A stretch of 64,000 nt of DNA, taken from assembly GCF_905397435.1 (NCBI RefSeq), contig NZ_CAJPVI010000001.1:62001-126000 (forward strand), written 5' to 3'. Every line of letters begins with the position of its first letter. Position 1 is the first letter of the stretch. This stretch comes from Cupriavidus numazuensis. GTDB lineage: Bacteria; Pseudomonadota; Gammaproteobacteria; Burkholderiales; Burkholderiaceae. Positions 49,092-56,280 of the stretch are shown one piece after another. The position numbers and the translations under genes are program-made. The notes beneath the pieces are model-generated. The model did not search any database. It was given only the letters and a program-made list of their open reading frames with translations, and was not told where the DNA came from.

Positions 49092-49880
49092 CTAGAACAG
49101 TCCCCCTGGTTCTGCACTTCGATCCCAGCTGTAGATGATCACCTCGCGACTGGCCACGCCCTTGCCACCACCGACGGTGTAGTCGATGGCAAGCGACTCC
49201 ATCTCGAAGCCGGCGAACACGCGGCGAATCTCCGGGTGGTCATTCAGGCTGACAATGGCCTTGCCCTTGAGCGAGCGCAACAGCGAGGCCATGCGCTCGT
49301 ACTCAGCGAGCGGGAAGTCCACGCCATAGCCCTCGGTTTCCCAGTAAGGCGGGTCCAGGTAAAACAGCGTGTGCGGCCGGTCATAGCGCGCCAGGCACGC
49401 GGCCCAGTCGAGGTGCTCCACGAAGGCGCCGGCCAGGCGCAGGTGCGCGGCCGACAGTGTCTCCTCGAGGCGCAGCAGGTTCAGCCCCGGCGGCGTGGTG
49501 GTGGCCGTGCCGAAGGTCTGGCCCGACACCTTGCCGCCAAAGCAGTTCTGCTGCAGGTAGTAGAAGCGTGCGGCGCGCTGGATGTCGGTGAGCGTCGCCG
49601 GCGCCGTCGCCTTGAGCCAGTCGAACACCTGGCGACTCGTAAGCGCCCACTTGAACTGGCGCACGAACTCCTCAAGGTGATGCTGCACGACGCGATACAG
49701 GTTGACCAGCTCGCCGTTGATGTCGTTGATCACCTCGACCTTGGCGGGCGGGCGCATGAAGAACAGCGCCGCGCCGCCGGCGAAGACCTCGACGTAGCAC
49801 TCGTGCGCCGGGAAGCGCGAAAGCAGCGTATCCGCCAGGCGGCGCTTGCCGCCGATCCACGGGATGATTGGTGTTGCCAT
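49092..49880 (-). CDS. dam: phage DNA adenine methylase (D12 class)
   Basis: A 262-residue N6-adenine methyltransferase. Motif X/I regions are PWIGGKRRLADTLLSRFP (7-24) and VEVFAGGAALFF (30-41). Motif IV is DPPY at 176-179. Motifs are in the D12 (Dam-like, alpha) order. The target site is unknown; phage copies often protect the genome from host restriction. It is the promoter-distal gene of the late region, directly after the lysis cassette. A plus-strand promoter and RNA candidate overlap its 5' region. Confidence 0.9.
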   Translation of the reverse strand: MATPIIPWIGGKRRLADTLLSRFPAHECYVEVFAGGAALFFMRPPAKVEVINDINGELVNLYRVVQHHLEEFVRQFKWALTSRQVFDWLKATAPATLTDIQRAARFYYLQQNCFGGKVSGQTFGTATTTPPGLNLLRLEETLSAAHLRLAGAFVEHLDWAACLARYDRPHTLFYLDPPYWETEGYGVDFPLAEYERMASLLRSLKGKAIVSLNDHPEIRRVFAGFEMESLAIDYTVGGGKGVASREVIIYSWDRSAEPGGLF

Positions 49881-49910
49881 TGTGGTGAGCCTTTCACTTT
49901 TTGATATGAT
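49880..49910 (+). promoter_or_regulatory. extended -10 promoter for the structured RNA
   Basis: TGATATGAT (49902-49910) is a TG-extended -10 with TATGAT. TTGTGG at 49880-49885 is a possible -35 at 19 bp. It points right, opposite to dam and Rz, and no plus-strand coding gene follows. Confidence 0.55.
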
Positions 49911-49914
49911 TCGC

Positions 49915-50019
49915 CCGCCTCCTAGGAAGGTGGCAGGGCCTTGGTCGGGCTCACTGGTCGCATCAGTGGGTGCGGTGACCGCCGCCGGTGTTGACGCACC
50001 GGCAGCGGTCGCCCTGTCT
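49915..50019 (+). ncRNA. multi-hairpin RNA candidate between Rz and dam
   Basis: The 105-nt segment after the promoter can fold into a compact structure. There is a 5' hairpin CCGCCT/AGGTGG (49915-49933). A closing stem CAGGGC/GCCCTG (49934-49939 with 50011-50016) encloses a 5-bp hairpin CACTG/CAGTG (49952-49968) and a 14-bp hairpin with one mismatch (49977-49990 with 49997-50010). TCTTT follows. It has no open frame of its own. The layout recalls the C4 antisense RNA of P1-like phages, but that similarity is from memory. It would also be antisense to any transcript running from Rz into dam. Confidence 0.5.
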
Positions 50020-50565
50020 TTACTCGCTCGCCGCGTTCAGTCGATCACGGACGGCGTTGTAAATGCCGATACAGGTGTTGGCGTCGCGGATGCCGGCATT
50101 GCCGTCGGCGACGATGCCGACGAGAGCCGCTCCAGCCTCTGCAGTAAGTTCGGCGCGCGCGGCACCAGCTCCGCCGGTAGCGGCGGCATCCGCGGGCACA
50201 TCACCGGGTCCGGGCGCACAGGCACGGACGGGGAGGGACAGCCGGCGAGCACCAGCACGCAAGGCAGCCAGCTCAGCCACCACAGTTTGATTTTCCGCAT
50301 CGGATTCCTTTCGGGCTTGCGCCCAGATGTTGTCGCGGGCGAGGCCCGCATTACGTTCGGCTTCGCGGTAGCGCTCGGTGGCCATGCGCGCCTCGCGCTC
50401 GGCCGCGGCGAGCGCCTCGGTGTGGTCGGCCCGCAGCGTGGCCAGCTGCGCCTGGTAGCGGTTGCCCTGCCACGCGCCGGCGGCGAGCCCACCCAGCACG
50501 GCCGCGAGCGCCGCCACCAGGACATAGCCGGCCAGCTCGGCCAGCAGTGCCTTAAGACTTGCCAT
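50020..50565 (-). CDS. Rz-like inner-membrane spanin
   Basis: A 181-residue protein with one N-terminal membrane segment (YVLVAALAAVLGGLAAGAW, about 14-32) and a long alpha-helical periplasmic part (LRADHTEALAAAEREARMA and following). This is the Rz pattern. It overlaps the holin gene by 14 bp and contains the Rz1 gene in another frame. Spanins fuse inner and outer membranes at the last step of lysis. Confidence 0.85.
   Translation of the reverse strand: MASLKALLAELAGYVLVAALAAVLGGLAAGAWQGNRYQAQLATLRADHTEALAAAEREARMATERYREAERNAGLARDNIWAQARKESDAENQTVVAELAALRAGARRLSLPVRACAPGPGDVPADAAATGGAGAARAELTAEAGAALVGIVADGNAGIRDANTCIGIYNAVRDRLNAASE
50037..50300 (-). CDS. Rz1-like outer-membrane spanin lipoprotein, nested in Rz
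   Basis: An 87-residue lipoprotein in the alternative frame inside Rz. The signal KIKLWWLSWLPCVLVLAGC ends in the lipobox LAGC, followed by a proline-rich mature part (PSPSVPVRPDPVMCPRMPP), exactly the Rz1 design. AAGGA lies five bases before the ATG. The nested arrangement is the best evidence that both are real. Confidence 0.85.
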   Translation of the reverse strand: MRKIKLWWLSWLPCVLVLAGCPSPSVPVRPDPVMCPRMPPLPAELVPRAPNLLQRLERLSSASSPTAMPASATPTPVSAFTTPSVID

Positions 50566-50851
50566 GGCGATTGCCTCCCTGACGGTCGGCCCAGCGACGC
50601 AAGTACACCTCCAGGCTCTGCGAGCCGATGATGCCGAGCACCGCCGCAATGCCGCACAGCCCGGCCGGCGGCAAGGCCGGGAACTGGATCAGCGCGACGC
50701 CCGCCACCATCGACGTGACGCCACCGAGCAGCGCGCGACCGATCACCACACGCGGCGTGATCGGGTCATTGCTCACCAGCAGCTTGCCGATCGCCGCCAC
50801 CACGCCGAGGCCGATCAAGGTGCCCCACGTGCCGTATTCCTGTTCCACCAT
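50552..50851 (-). CDS. phage holin
   Basis: A 99-residue protein with three hydrophobic segments (WGTLIGLGVVAAIGKLLV, GRALLGGVTSMVAGVALI, LCGIAAVLGIIGSQ) and a basic C-terminal tail (RRWADRQGGNRHGKS): a class I-like holin. GAGGAGGG lies before the ATG. It lies 11 bp after the endolysin gene. Confidence 0.82.
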   Translation of the reverse strand: MVEQEYGTWGTLIGLGVVAAIGKLLVSNDPITPRVVIGRALLGGVTSMVAGVALIQFPALPPAGLCGIAAVLGIIGSQSLEVYLRRWADRQGGNRHGKS

Positions 50852-50862
50852 CGCATCCCTCC

Positions 50863-51504
50863 TCAGACGTTGAGCACTTGCTTGGCCCGCTCCCAGCGCG
50901 CCTCGCGCGCCGCCAGGCCGTTGACACTGCCATTGATCCGGCGCGTGAGTCCCACGAAGTCGCCGCGGTCGGCGAGCGCGCTGCAGCCGTTGGCGAACCA
51001 GAACCAGGCGGCACTGCGCGCGGCCAGCGCATCGTCGGTGGCCAGGCGATCCGGCTCACTGACCAGGTCGACGCCGAGCGCGTGGCTGCACGCCTCGTAA
51101 TTCGCACGGAACGTGATCTGCTTGAGCCCCCTGCCACGAAACCGCCAGCCGTCACCGCTGGCCGCCTCGCCGTTGCCGTAGCGCTTGGCATAGACGATCG
51201 CCGCGATGCGCGCCTGGCGCTCGATCGGCACCATGCGCTCACCGGGCTGGCGCCCGAGCTGCTGCGCCAGCGCCGGCGTGATGCGCTTGTCGAACTGGTC
51301 CACCAGCGCCGGCACCGCGTAATCGAAGGACTCCGCCAGCGTGGAGAAGCCCTTCGATTCATGGCCGACCTGGGCAATCCAGGCGGCAACGCGCTGCGGC
51401 TGCAGGATGCCGAACTCGAACAGCGCCGCCGAGACGGGCTCGAACCAGCGCTCCGCCAGCTCGGCCGAGAGGCCGGCGGCTTTCTGAAAGGTTGCTTTAT
51501 CCAT
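50863..51504 (-). CDS. phage endolysin, GH19 chitinase-like
   Basis: A 213-residue GH19-type muramidase. AAWIAQVGHESKGFSTLAESFDY carries the catalytic glutamates (E49 and E58), and RFRGRGLKQITFRANYEAC is the usual substrate-cleft motif. No signal peptide, so release through the holin is expected. The start at 51504 (MDKATFQKA) follows two terminators, implying either readthrough (antitermination) or a separate lysis promoter. Confidence 0.88.
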   Translation of the reverse strand: MDKATFQKAAGLSAELAERWFEPVSAALFEFGILQPQRVAAWIAQVGHESKGFSTLAESFDYAVPALVDQFDKRITPALAQQLGRQPGERMVPIERQARIAAIVYAKRYGNGEAASGDGWRFRGRGLKQITFRANYEACSHALGVDLVSEPDRLATDDALAARSAAWFWFANGCSALADRGDFVGLTRRINGSVNGLAAREARWERAKQVLNV

Positions 51505-51510
51505 GACCCC

Positions 51511-51566
51511 AAAATGAAAACGCCCGCGTGTAGCGGGCATGAAAAAGGCCACCGCGAAGGGTGGCC
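51511..51566 (-). terminator. two tandem terminators before the lysis cassette
   Basis: Minus strand: GGCCACCC-TTCGC-GGTGGCC followed by TTTTTC (51542-51566), then GCCCGC-TACAC-GCGGGC followed by GTTTTCATTTT (51511-51538). The first is nearly identical to the terminator at 54767-54795. Confidence 0.8.
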
Positions 51567-51586
51567 GATATCGGTCCAGTGGCGCG

Positions 51587-51943
51587 CTAGGCCGTCAGCA
51601 GGCGGTAGGCCTCCTCTTGCGAGAGATCCAGGTCGTAGTTGGTGGCCAGCATGGCAGCAAACTCCAGCGCCGGAGCCGGGCCCGTGACCGCGAGCTGGGC
51701 GCGGTAGGCCTCGACCTCGAAGCGCTCGCGCCAGTGCGGGCTCCACCAGGTCAGCCAGCCATACAGGCCGCCGGTGCGCCAGAACTGGCGCACGTGCGTC
51801 AGTTCGTGCGCGAGCAGCGCCGCACTGGTGCCGGGCCGCACCAGGACCACGGGGCCGACGGTGTAGCCATCGAAGCGCGCCGGGATCAGCCGGCCGGTGG
51901 TGATCACCACCGCGAGGGGGCGCAGGCTGAGCTTCAGGCCCAT
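51587..51943 (-). CDS. phage protein with HELTH zinc-protease-like motif
   Basis: A 118-residue protein with AHELTHVRQFW (H46, E47, H50), an HExxH-type metal motif, preceded by PGTSAALL. A third ligand may be E or D in WRERFEVEAYRAQ. It overlaps the upstream gene by 10 bp and precedes the lysis genes. A peptidase or amidase acting on the cell wall during entry or exit is possible. I do not recognise a named family. Confidence 0.65.
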   Translation of the reverse strand: MGLKLSLRPLAVVITTGRLIPARFDGYTVGPVVLVRPGTSAALLAHELTHVRQFWRTGGLYGWLTWWSPHWRERFEVEAYRAQLAVTGPAPALEFAAMLATNYDLDLSQEEAYRLLTA

Positions 51944-52263
51944 ACACGCACCGGTGTGGCCGGCGCCGGGTCGAGCACCCAGTCGCCGATGTGTGCCAGC
52001 TCGGCCTCGGATAGCGGGCGATCGAGACGCAGATTGACGTGCCAGCCCGGCACCTCGACGGGTGCCGTGATCATGTTGCCCTCGGCATCCCACTCGCCGC
52101 CGACAGCGACGGTGCCGATCGTCGACAGGTTGACGCGCTCGGCCGGCACGCGGCGCGGCTCGCCGTCCTCGTCGGTGACGTCCACGGTCAGGCCGGCGGC
52201 CAGTAGTCCGGCTCGTGTGGTGTCACGATCGAGCCCCTTGAGGTAGTAGTCGAAAAATTCCAT
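51934..52263 (-). CDS. phage hypothetical protein
   Basis: A 109-residue acidic protein (MEFFDYYLKGLDRDTTRAGL, GEPRRVPAERVNLSTIG, GWHVNLRLDRPLSEAELAHI). It sits between the fibre genes and the HELTH gene on the late transcript, with short overlaps. It may be a small tail-fibre assembly or accessory protein; no domain recognised. Confidence 0.7.
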   Translation of the reverse strand: MEFFDYYLKGLDRDTTRAGLLAAGLTVDVTDEDGEPRRVPAERVNLSTIGTVAVGGEWDAEGNMITAPVEVPGWHVNLRLDRPLSEAELAHIGDWVLDPAPATPVRVWA

Positions 52264-52272
52264 GAGACTCCT

Positions 52273-53481
52273 TTACGTGGTGAGCGCCTGCAGGTCGGCA
52301 TTGGTCATACGCAGCGGCTTGTATTTGAGGACGCGGAGCCAGCCGTTGATGTAGTTGAGAGCTGGGTTGTACCGCCGACCAATACGCGTTGTGTTAAGCC
52401 CTGCCGGTAGCGCGCCGGCTGATGCGGTGATGGCAGCCTCTCCGTTCAGGCTGAGTGCAAAATCGGACGCCTTATAGGCCGCCGCAATTTTCGCCACTGT
52501 GCCGACGGGGATAAGCCCTGCGCTACTCAAGTTTGCCGTTACGCTTCCACCAACGACCGATGCGAATCCCGCTTTGCCAGTCACATCCTTCGAGATGGTT
52601 AGGCGATTGCTGTCCGTGCCGTCATCAATGGAGAAAATTCCGATGGAATTGCTTATGGCAGCATTCGGCAGCACCGCTTCTGCATACAACGTGCCCTCGT
52701 TCGGATTGAACCAGGGCGGCAGGCTGCCAACCATCGGCGTATCAGCCGCTCGCGTGACGGCGGCGCCCGTCGTCAGAATGGTCGACGTCGCGAAGGCACC
52801 CTGCTCGAACTGCGGAGCACCGATGCGGAGCGTGAAATCAATCGCCGCACCCACCGACCAGGTAAAGAGCACGTCGCTGTAGGCATAAACCGTGGTTGCA
52901 CCAATCGTGACCGAATAGGCGGATCGGCCGGCCTTCAGCGGGCCGCCGCCAACCGTCACGGCGCCAGAGCTGCTGCGCACGAACAGCGAGCCGGAATCAT
53001 GCTCATAGACGGCAATCTTTGGTGTGACGCCGGTCAGCGAGCCAGCCACCAGCTTGAGGTAAGCGGTCGCCGTCCACACCTGGCCCAGCGACGCCGCAAT
53101 ATTGCCGGAGAAGTCGTGACGAAGGCCGAACACGGTGGCGGTCGCGGTGCCGTAGCAGCGGATTTCCACAAAGGGGATACCGTCCTCCGTGCCGACGGCC
53201 ACAATCTGCGTGGAAATGCCGGCATCCGATCCGCTCTGCACGGCCCAGTTTGTCGGGAAGGTGCCCGGTGTGCCAGCCGCTGCACCCACCATCGAGTTGT
53301 TGCGGATGCTGTTGGTCCGCTGCTCCTCGATGAGGAAGCCCCGCCACGCCGAGGTGACCGGATCATAGTCATCCCGCCAGACATTAGGCCCCTCCTGCAC
53401 CAGCACGAGCGACGAATTGAAACGCCAGGCTGCCGACGGCCGCGAGAAGCCAATGAAATCCGAGAATGCGCGCTGCGTCAT
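52273..53481 (-). CDS. fibre-like tail protein B (paralogue pair)
   Basis: A 402-residue beta-rich protein (TQRAFSDFIGFSRPSAAWRF, EEQRTN, TRAADTP, WFNPNEGTLYAEA, MTNADLQALTT) resembling concanavalin-like lectin modules of phage tail fibres. It shares order and several motifs with the preceding gene product and overlaps that gene by ATGA. Likely receptor or polysaccharide binding. Confidence 0.65.
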   Translation of the reverse strand: MTQRAFSDFIGFSRPSAAWRFNSSLVLVQEGPNVWRDDYDPVTSAWRGFLIEEQRTNSIRNNSMVGAAAGTPGTFPTNWAVQSGSDAGISTQIVAVGTEDGIPFVEIRCYGTATATVFGLRHDFSGNIAASLGQVWTATAYLKLVAGSLTGVTPKIAVYEHDSGSLFVRSSSGAVTVGGGPLKAGRSAYSVTIGATTVYAYSDVLFTWSVGAAIDFTLRIGAPQFEQGAFATSTILTTGAAVTRAADTPMVGSLPPWFNPNEGTLYAEAVLPNAAISNSIGIFSIDDGTDSNRLTISKDVTGKAGFASVVGGSVTANLSSAGLIPVGTVAKIAAAYKASDFALSLNGEAAITASAGALPAGLNTTRIGRRYNPALNYINGWLRVLKYKPLRMTNADLQALTT

Positions 53482-54743
53482 GCGAGCCCCATGAAGTAGG
53501 TCTTGGCACCAAAGTCAAAATTGAGCGTGAAGCCCGGATCGCCCTTGACCGTCAGCGCCTGCAGATCGGCGTTGGACAGCCGTCGGGGGATATAGCGCAG
53601 GGGGCGGAGGTGACCCGCCCAGGCGCCGGCGCCGGCGCCGGTCGATCCAATCGCTAGGCGATCAATGCCCGTCGGAAGGCTGGATGACAACGCCAGCGCC
53701 GCACCGCCATTCATGGAGAGGGCGCAATCTCCCGCCTTGTAGGCGAACGCCGCGCGAAACACCGCACCGTCCGGAATCGCCGCGCCGGCGACCGGATAGC
53801 CCGCCCCGCCTGTTGACACGGATGCGCCAATCAGATTGTCTGTGGCGCGCCGATACATCGCGAGGCTCTCCCCGACGTTCCCGCTGTTGTAGAACTGGAA
53901 AAGGCGCGGCGAGGAGCCACCCTGAAGCACCGATGCAGCGCGGTTAGCCACCGCCTCCACATACATCGTCCCCTCACTGGGATTGAACCACTGGGCGATG
54001 TTACTGGCGATGACGCTATCAGCGGCGCGGGTAGCCTGAGCGGTGGTGGTCGGGATATAGCTGGTTGGGAAGGGGCCAGCCTCCAACTGCGGCTTGGCGA
54101 GGAACAGCCCACTCACGCCATCCCCTTGGTAGCTGGTCGAGCCGCCGTTTCCGATGTAGAAAATGGCCGAGCGCTTGGTGTTCCCCGTGGTGCCTGGTGT
54201 AGCAATGATCCAGCAGAAGTACACGCCGCCGCCACGTGAGACCATGCCGGCCGAGCCGGTGCCGTTCGTCGTGCCGATCCCCTGCTGCAGCGTGACAGTC
54301 CCCGCCGACAGATCGAAGCCCGCGCGCAAGCCGCTCGAACCGACTTCGCTGACAAACTCGACGGTCAGCCGGTCGCGCTCGCCCGCCTTGGCGAGGAATG
54401 ACGTTACGGCGATGCCATCAGCGCCCACCGTCTGATTAAATTGGCCGAAGTAGTGGGTATTGTTGGACGCGTCTTCGGTGACCTTGAACATGCCGCCGCT
54501 TGCCGCCACTGCCACTCGCGTTCGCGGCCAGTTTCCGGTGACGGTCAAGTCCTCGGACTGGAGCAGCACATTCGTGCGCTGCTCCTCGATCGGCACGCCG
54601 AGCTTTTCCAGCGTGAGCGGATCGTAGCCCGGCTGGAACACGTTGGACGCGTCCTGCACCAGGATGCCGGACGCGTCATAGCGCCAGCGCGCCGTGCTGC
54701 GCGTCGCTGTCGCGATATCGGTCAGATTCTTGTTTGCGTACAT
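53478..54743 (-). CDS. fibre-like tail protein A (paralogue pair)
   Basis: A 421-residue protein with the same layout as protein B: an N-terminal TARWRYDASGILVQDASNVF block, EEQRTN, TRAADSV, WFNPSEGTMYVEA and a closing LSNADLQALT followed by a short extra tail. Probable carbohydrate-binding fibre or spike component. A terminator lies just upstream (54767-54795), so it may have its own promoter. Confidence 0.65.
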   Translation of the reverse strand: MYANKNLTDIATATRSTARWRYDASGILVQDASNVFQPGYDPLTLEKLGVPIEEQRTNVLLQSEDLTVTGNWPRTRVAVAASGGMFKVTEDASNNTHYFGQFNQTVGADGIAVTSFLAKAGERDRLTVEFVSEVGSSGLRAGFDLSAGTVTLQQGIGTTNGTGSAGMVSRGGGVYFCWIIATPGTTGNTKRSAIFYIGNGGSTSYQGDGVSGLFLAKPQLEAGPFPTSYIPTTTAQATRAADSVIASNIAQWFNPSEGTMYVEAVANRAASVLQGGSSPRLFQFYNSGNVGESLAMYRRATDNLIGASVSTGGAGYPVAGAAIPDGAVFRAAFAYKAGDCALSMNGGAALALSSSLPTGIDRLAIGSTGAGAGAWAGHLRPLRYIPRRLSNADLQALTVKGDPGFTLNFDFGAKTYFMGLA

Positions 54744-54766
54744 TGCCCGTCCTGCGCCAAGGCCTC

Positions 54767-54795
54767 AAAAGAAAAAGGCCACCGCGAAGGTGGCC
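54767..54795 (-). terminator. terminator between tail and fibre genes
   Basis: Minus strand: GGCCACC-TTCGC-GGTGGCC followed by TTTTTCTTTT, 20 bp after the 54815 stop. Confidence 0.88.
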
Positions 54796-54814
54796 AGATT
54801 GGGAGAACAATCGA

Positions 54815-55378
54815 TTACAACTTCGGTACGTAGACGATGCGGATGTCATACGTGCCAGGCGAGAGAAAGATCTGATGGCTCCGATCGTTTCCGGTCGGCC
54901 CACTCGGGTCCGCCGAGGTCATGTTGTTCCCGGCGACCGTACAACGTATCTGGCGCAAAACCGTGTTGGTCGAGAGATCCAACACCTGCAGCAGCGCGTC
55001 CATGGAGCTGTCCAACCATGCGCCACTGAACTCCACGTCGGTACGATAATCCGTGCCATTGCTGGAACCGTCCCAGCAATCGATTTTCACGATGCTGGCA
55101 CCCGGAAAATAGGCATCACTCGCCGGCGCCAAGCTCGAGCCGCCGGTACCACTCACGGCCGCCTGCAGGCTGTTGATGTATTGCGTGACAACAGCAGTGC
55201 CCCAATAACCGCGCGTCTTTCCCAGCAACTGGTCCATCGACACCGCCACCGTACTGGGCGGCAGTCCCGCCAAGCGCTTGACCAGCGCATCGCCGAGTTC
55301 GAACTGCACGCCGCGCGCAATCCGCAGCTCATCGCCAATATGGTCCATCGAGATCGGCGGCGAAGAAGGCGTGGTCAT
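54815..55378 (-). CDS. phage tail-associated hypothetical protein
   Basis: A 187-residue protein (PISMDHIGDELRIARGVQFELGD, LAGLPPSTVAVSMDQLLGKTRGYWG), whose first third looks like a tail-fibre attachment segment. The start overlaps the S74 gene stop by ATGA. No firm family. Confidence 0.65.
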   Translation of the reverse strand: MTTPSSPPISMDHIGDELRIARGVQFELGDALVKRLAGLPPSTVAVSMDQLLGKTRGYWGTAVVTQYINSLQAAVSGTGGSSLAPASDAYFPGASIVKIDCWDGSSNGTDYRTDVEFSGAWLDSSMDALLQVLDLSTNTVLRQIRCTVAGNNMTSADPSGPTGNDRSHQIFLSPGTYDIRIVYVPKL

Positions 55379-56280
55379 GCGCGCTCCAGACGATCCGCCA
55401 TTTCATTGAACGCGGCCAGCAGCTCCACGCTCAACCCCTCATAGTCCACGGAAAGCATGCCATCCGCACCCTCGCGCACCAGTGTCGGCGAGATCTCGGC
55501 CAAATCCTGCGCAATCACGCCGAGTTCCTCCTGCCCGCCCTTGATGTACCGATAGGCCCGGACTTTCCGGACGCGCGCATAGGCACCGACGAGCGGCGTG
55601 ATGTCCCGTTTCAGCCGACGGTCCGAGGTGCGCGTCACGTTGGCGGCCGTGACCCCAACGGTTGCCGTCAAGGTGCCCGTGACCTTCACATCGCCGCTGT
55701 ACTGGAATTTGGTCGAGTTGTCGTCAGCGCCTCCGCCGAACAGGTGCCGACCGGCACTGTTGACCTGCCATTCCGTCACCAGCGTGGAAAAGTCGCGCGC
55801 CGTCGCAGTGTTGCGATCAATACGACAAGCGCCGCCTTCGGCCAGCATTCGGAACACGCCCACCGCCCCGGACTGGTCGCTCTCTACCAGCGTCACGCTG
55901 GGCGCCGTGTGGGCGTAGGTCGCGCTCTTTGCCGCCAGCGTGTCGATCGACAGCGCATTGCTCCACTGCACGCCGGTTGCGCCCGAGTTGACCACAAGCA
56001 CATAGTTTTGCTTGGCCGCGTAGGACGGCACGCCCGCCGCGGACTGCGCCGCTGCCGCATAGGTCTGCGCCTGGCTGGCCGATGTGGCCGCCGCGTCGCG
56101 GTAGCCCAGCACGGTGGCGGCGGTGAGCTTGACCCACAGCACCACCTTCATGAACTGCTGCAGGGCGATCATGAAGCGGGTGCGGTGGCCCCCGTTCGCC
56201 AGGCCGGTGGTGGCGCTGTCGGTATCGTCGATCGTGACGTTGTCGCCGCCGACATCGGTGGTAAAGGTTACGCTGGTCAT
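55375..56280 (-). CDS. tail fibre/spike with Peptidase S74 chaperone
   Basis: A 301-residue tail protein. The N-terminal half contains an Ala/Ser/Gln-rich helical stretch (about 60-90). The C terminus carries the intramolecular chaperone domain, recognised by TSDRRLKRDITPL with the probable autocleavage dyad S219 and K224, and GVIAQDLAEISPTLV. S74 domains trimerise fibres and then cut themselves off. It overlaps both neighbours by ATGA. Confidence 0.85.
   Translation of the reverse strand: MTSVTFTTDVGGDNVTIDDTDSATTGLANGGHRTRFMIALQQFMKVVLWVKLTAATVLGYRDAAATSASQAQTYAAAAQSAAGVPSYAAKQNYVLVVNSGATGVQWSNALSIDTLAAKSATYAHTAPSVTLVESDQSGAVGVFRMLAEGGACRIDRNTATARDFSTLVTEWQVNSAGRHLFGGGADDNSTKFQYSGDVKVTGTLTATVGVTAANVTRTSDRRLKRDITPLVGAYARVRKVRAYRYIKGGQEELGVIAQDLAEISPTLVREGADGMLSVDYEGLSVELLAAFNEMADRLERA

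Noticed and set aside
46202-49100. CRISPR array, toxin-antitoxin pair or integrase at the prophage edge
   Set aside because: No regularly spaced repeats, no recognisable toxin or antitoxin pair, and no tyrosine or serine recombinase frame was found.
48392-49117. Minus-strand frame of about 240 codons across the DUF1737-like gene
   Set aside because: Composition is unlike a protein (Ser/Arg-rich, no domain), there is no ribosome binding site, and the opposite strand holds a small gene with an excellent one.
49949-49974. Hammerhead-like CUGAUG on the minus strand within the structured gap
   Set aside because: The conserved CUGANGA and GAAA core are not both present; the plus-strand promoter and pairing explain the structure better.
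52273-54743. Diversity-generating retroelement acting on the tandem fibre genes
   Set aside because: No reverse transcriptase, template repeat or adenine-biased variable repeat pair is visible in the window.
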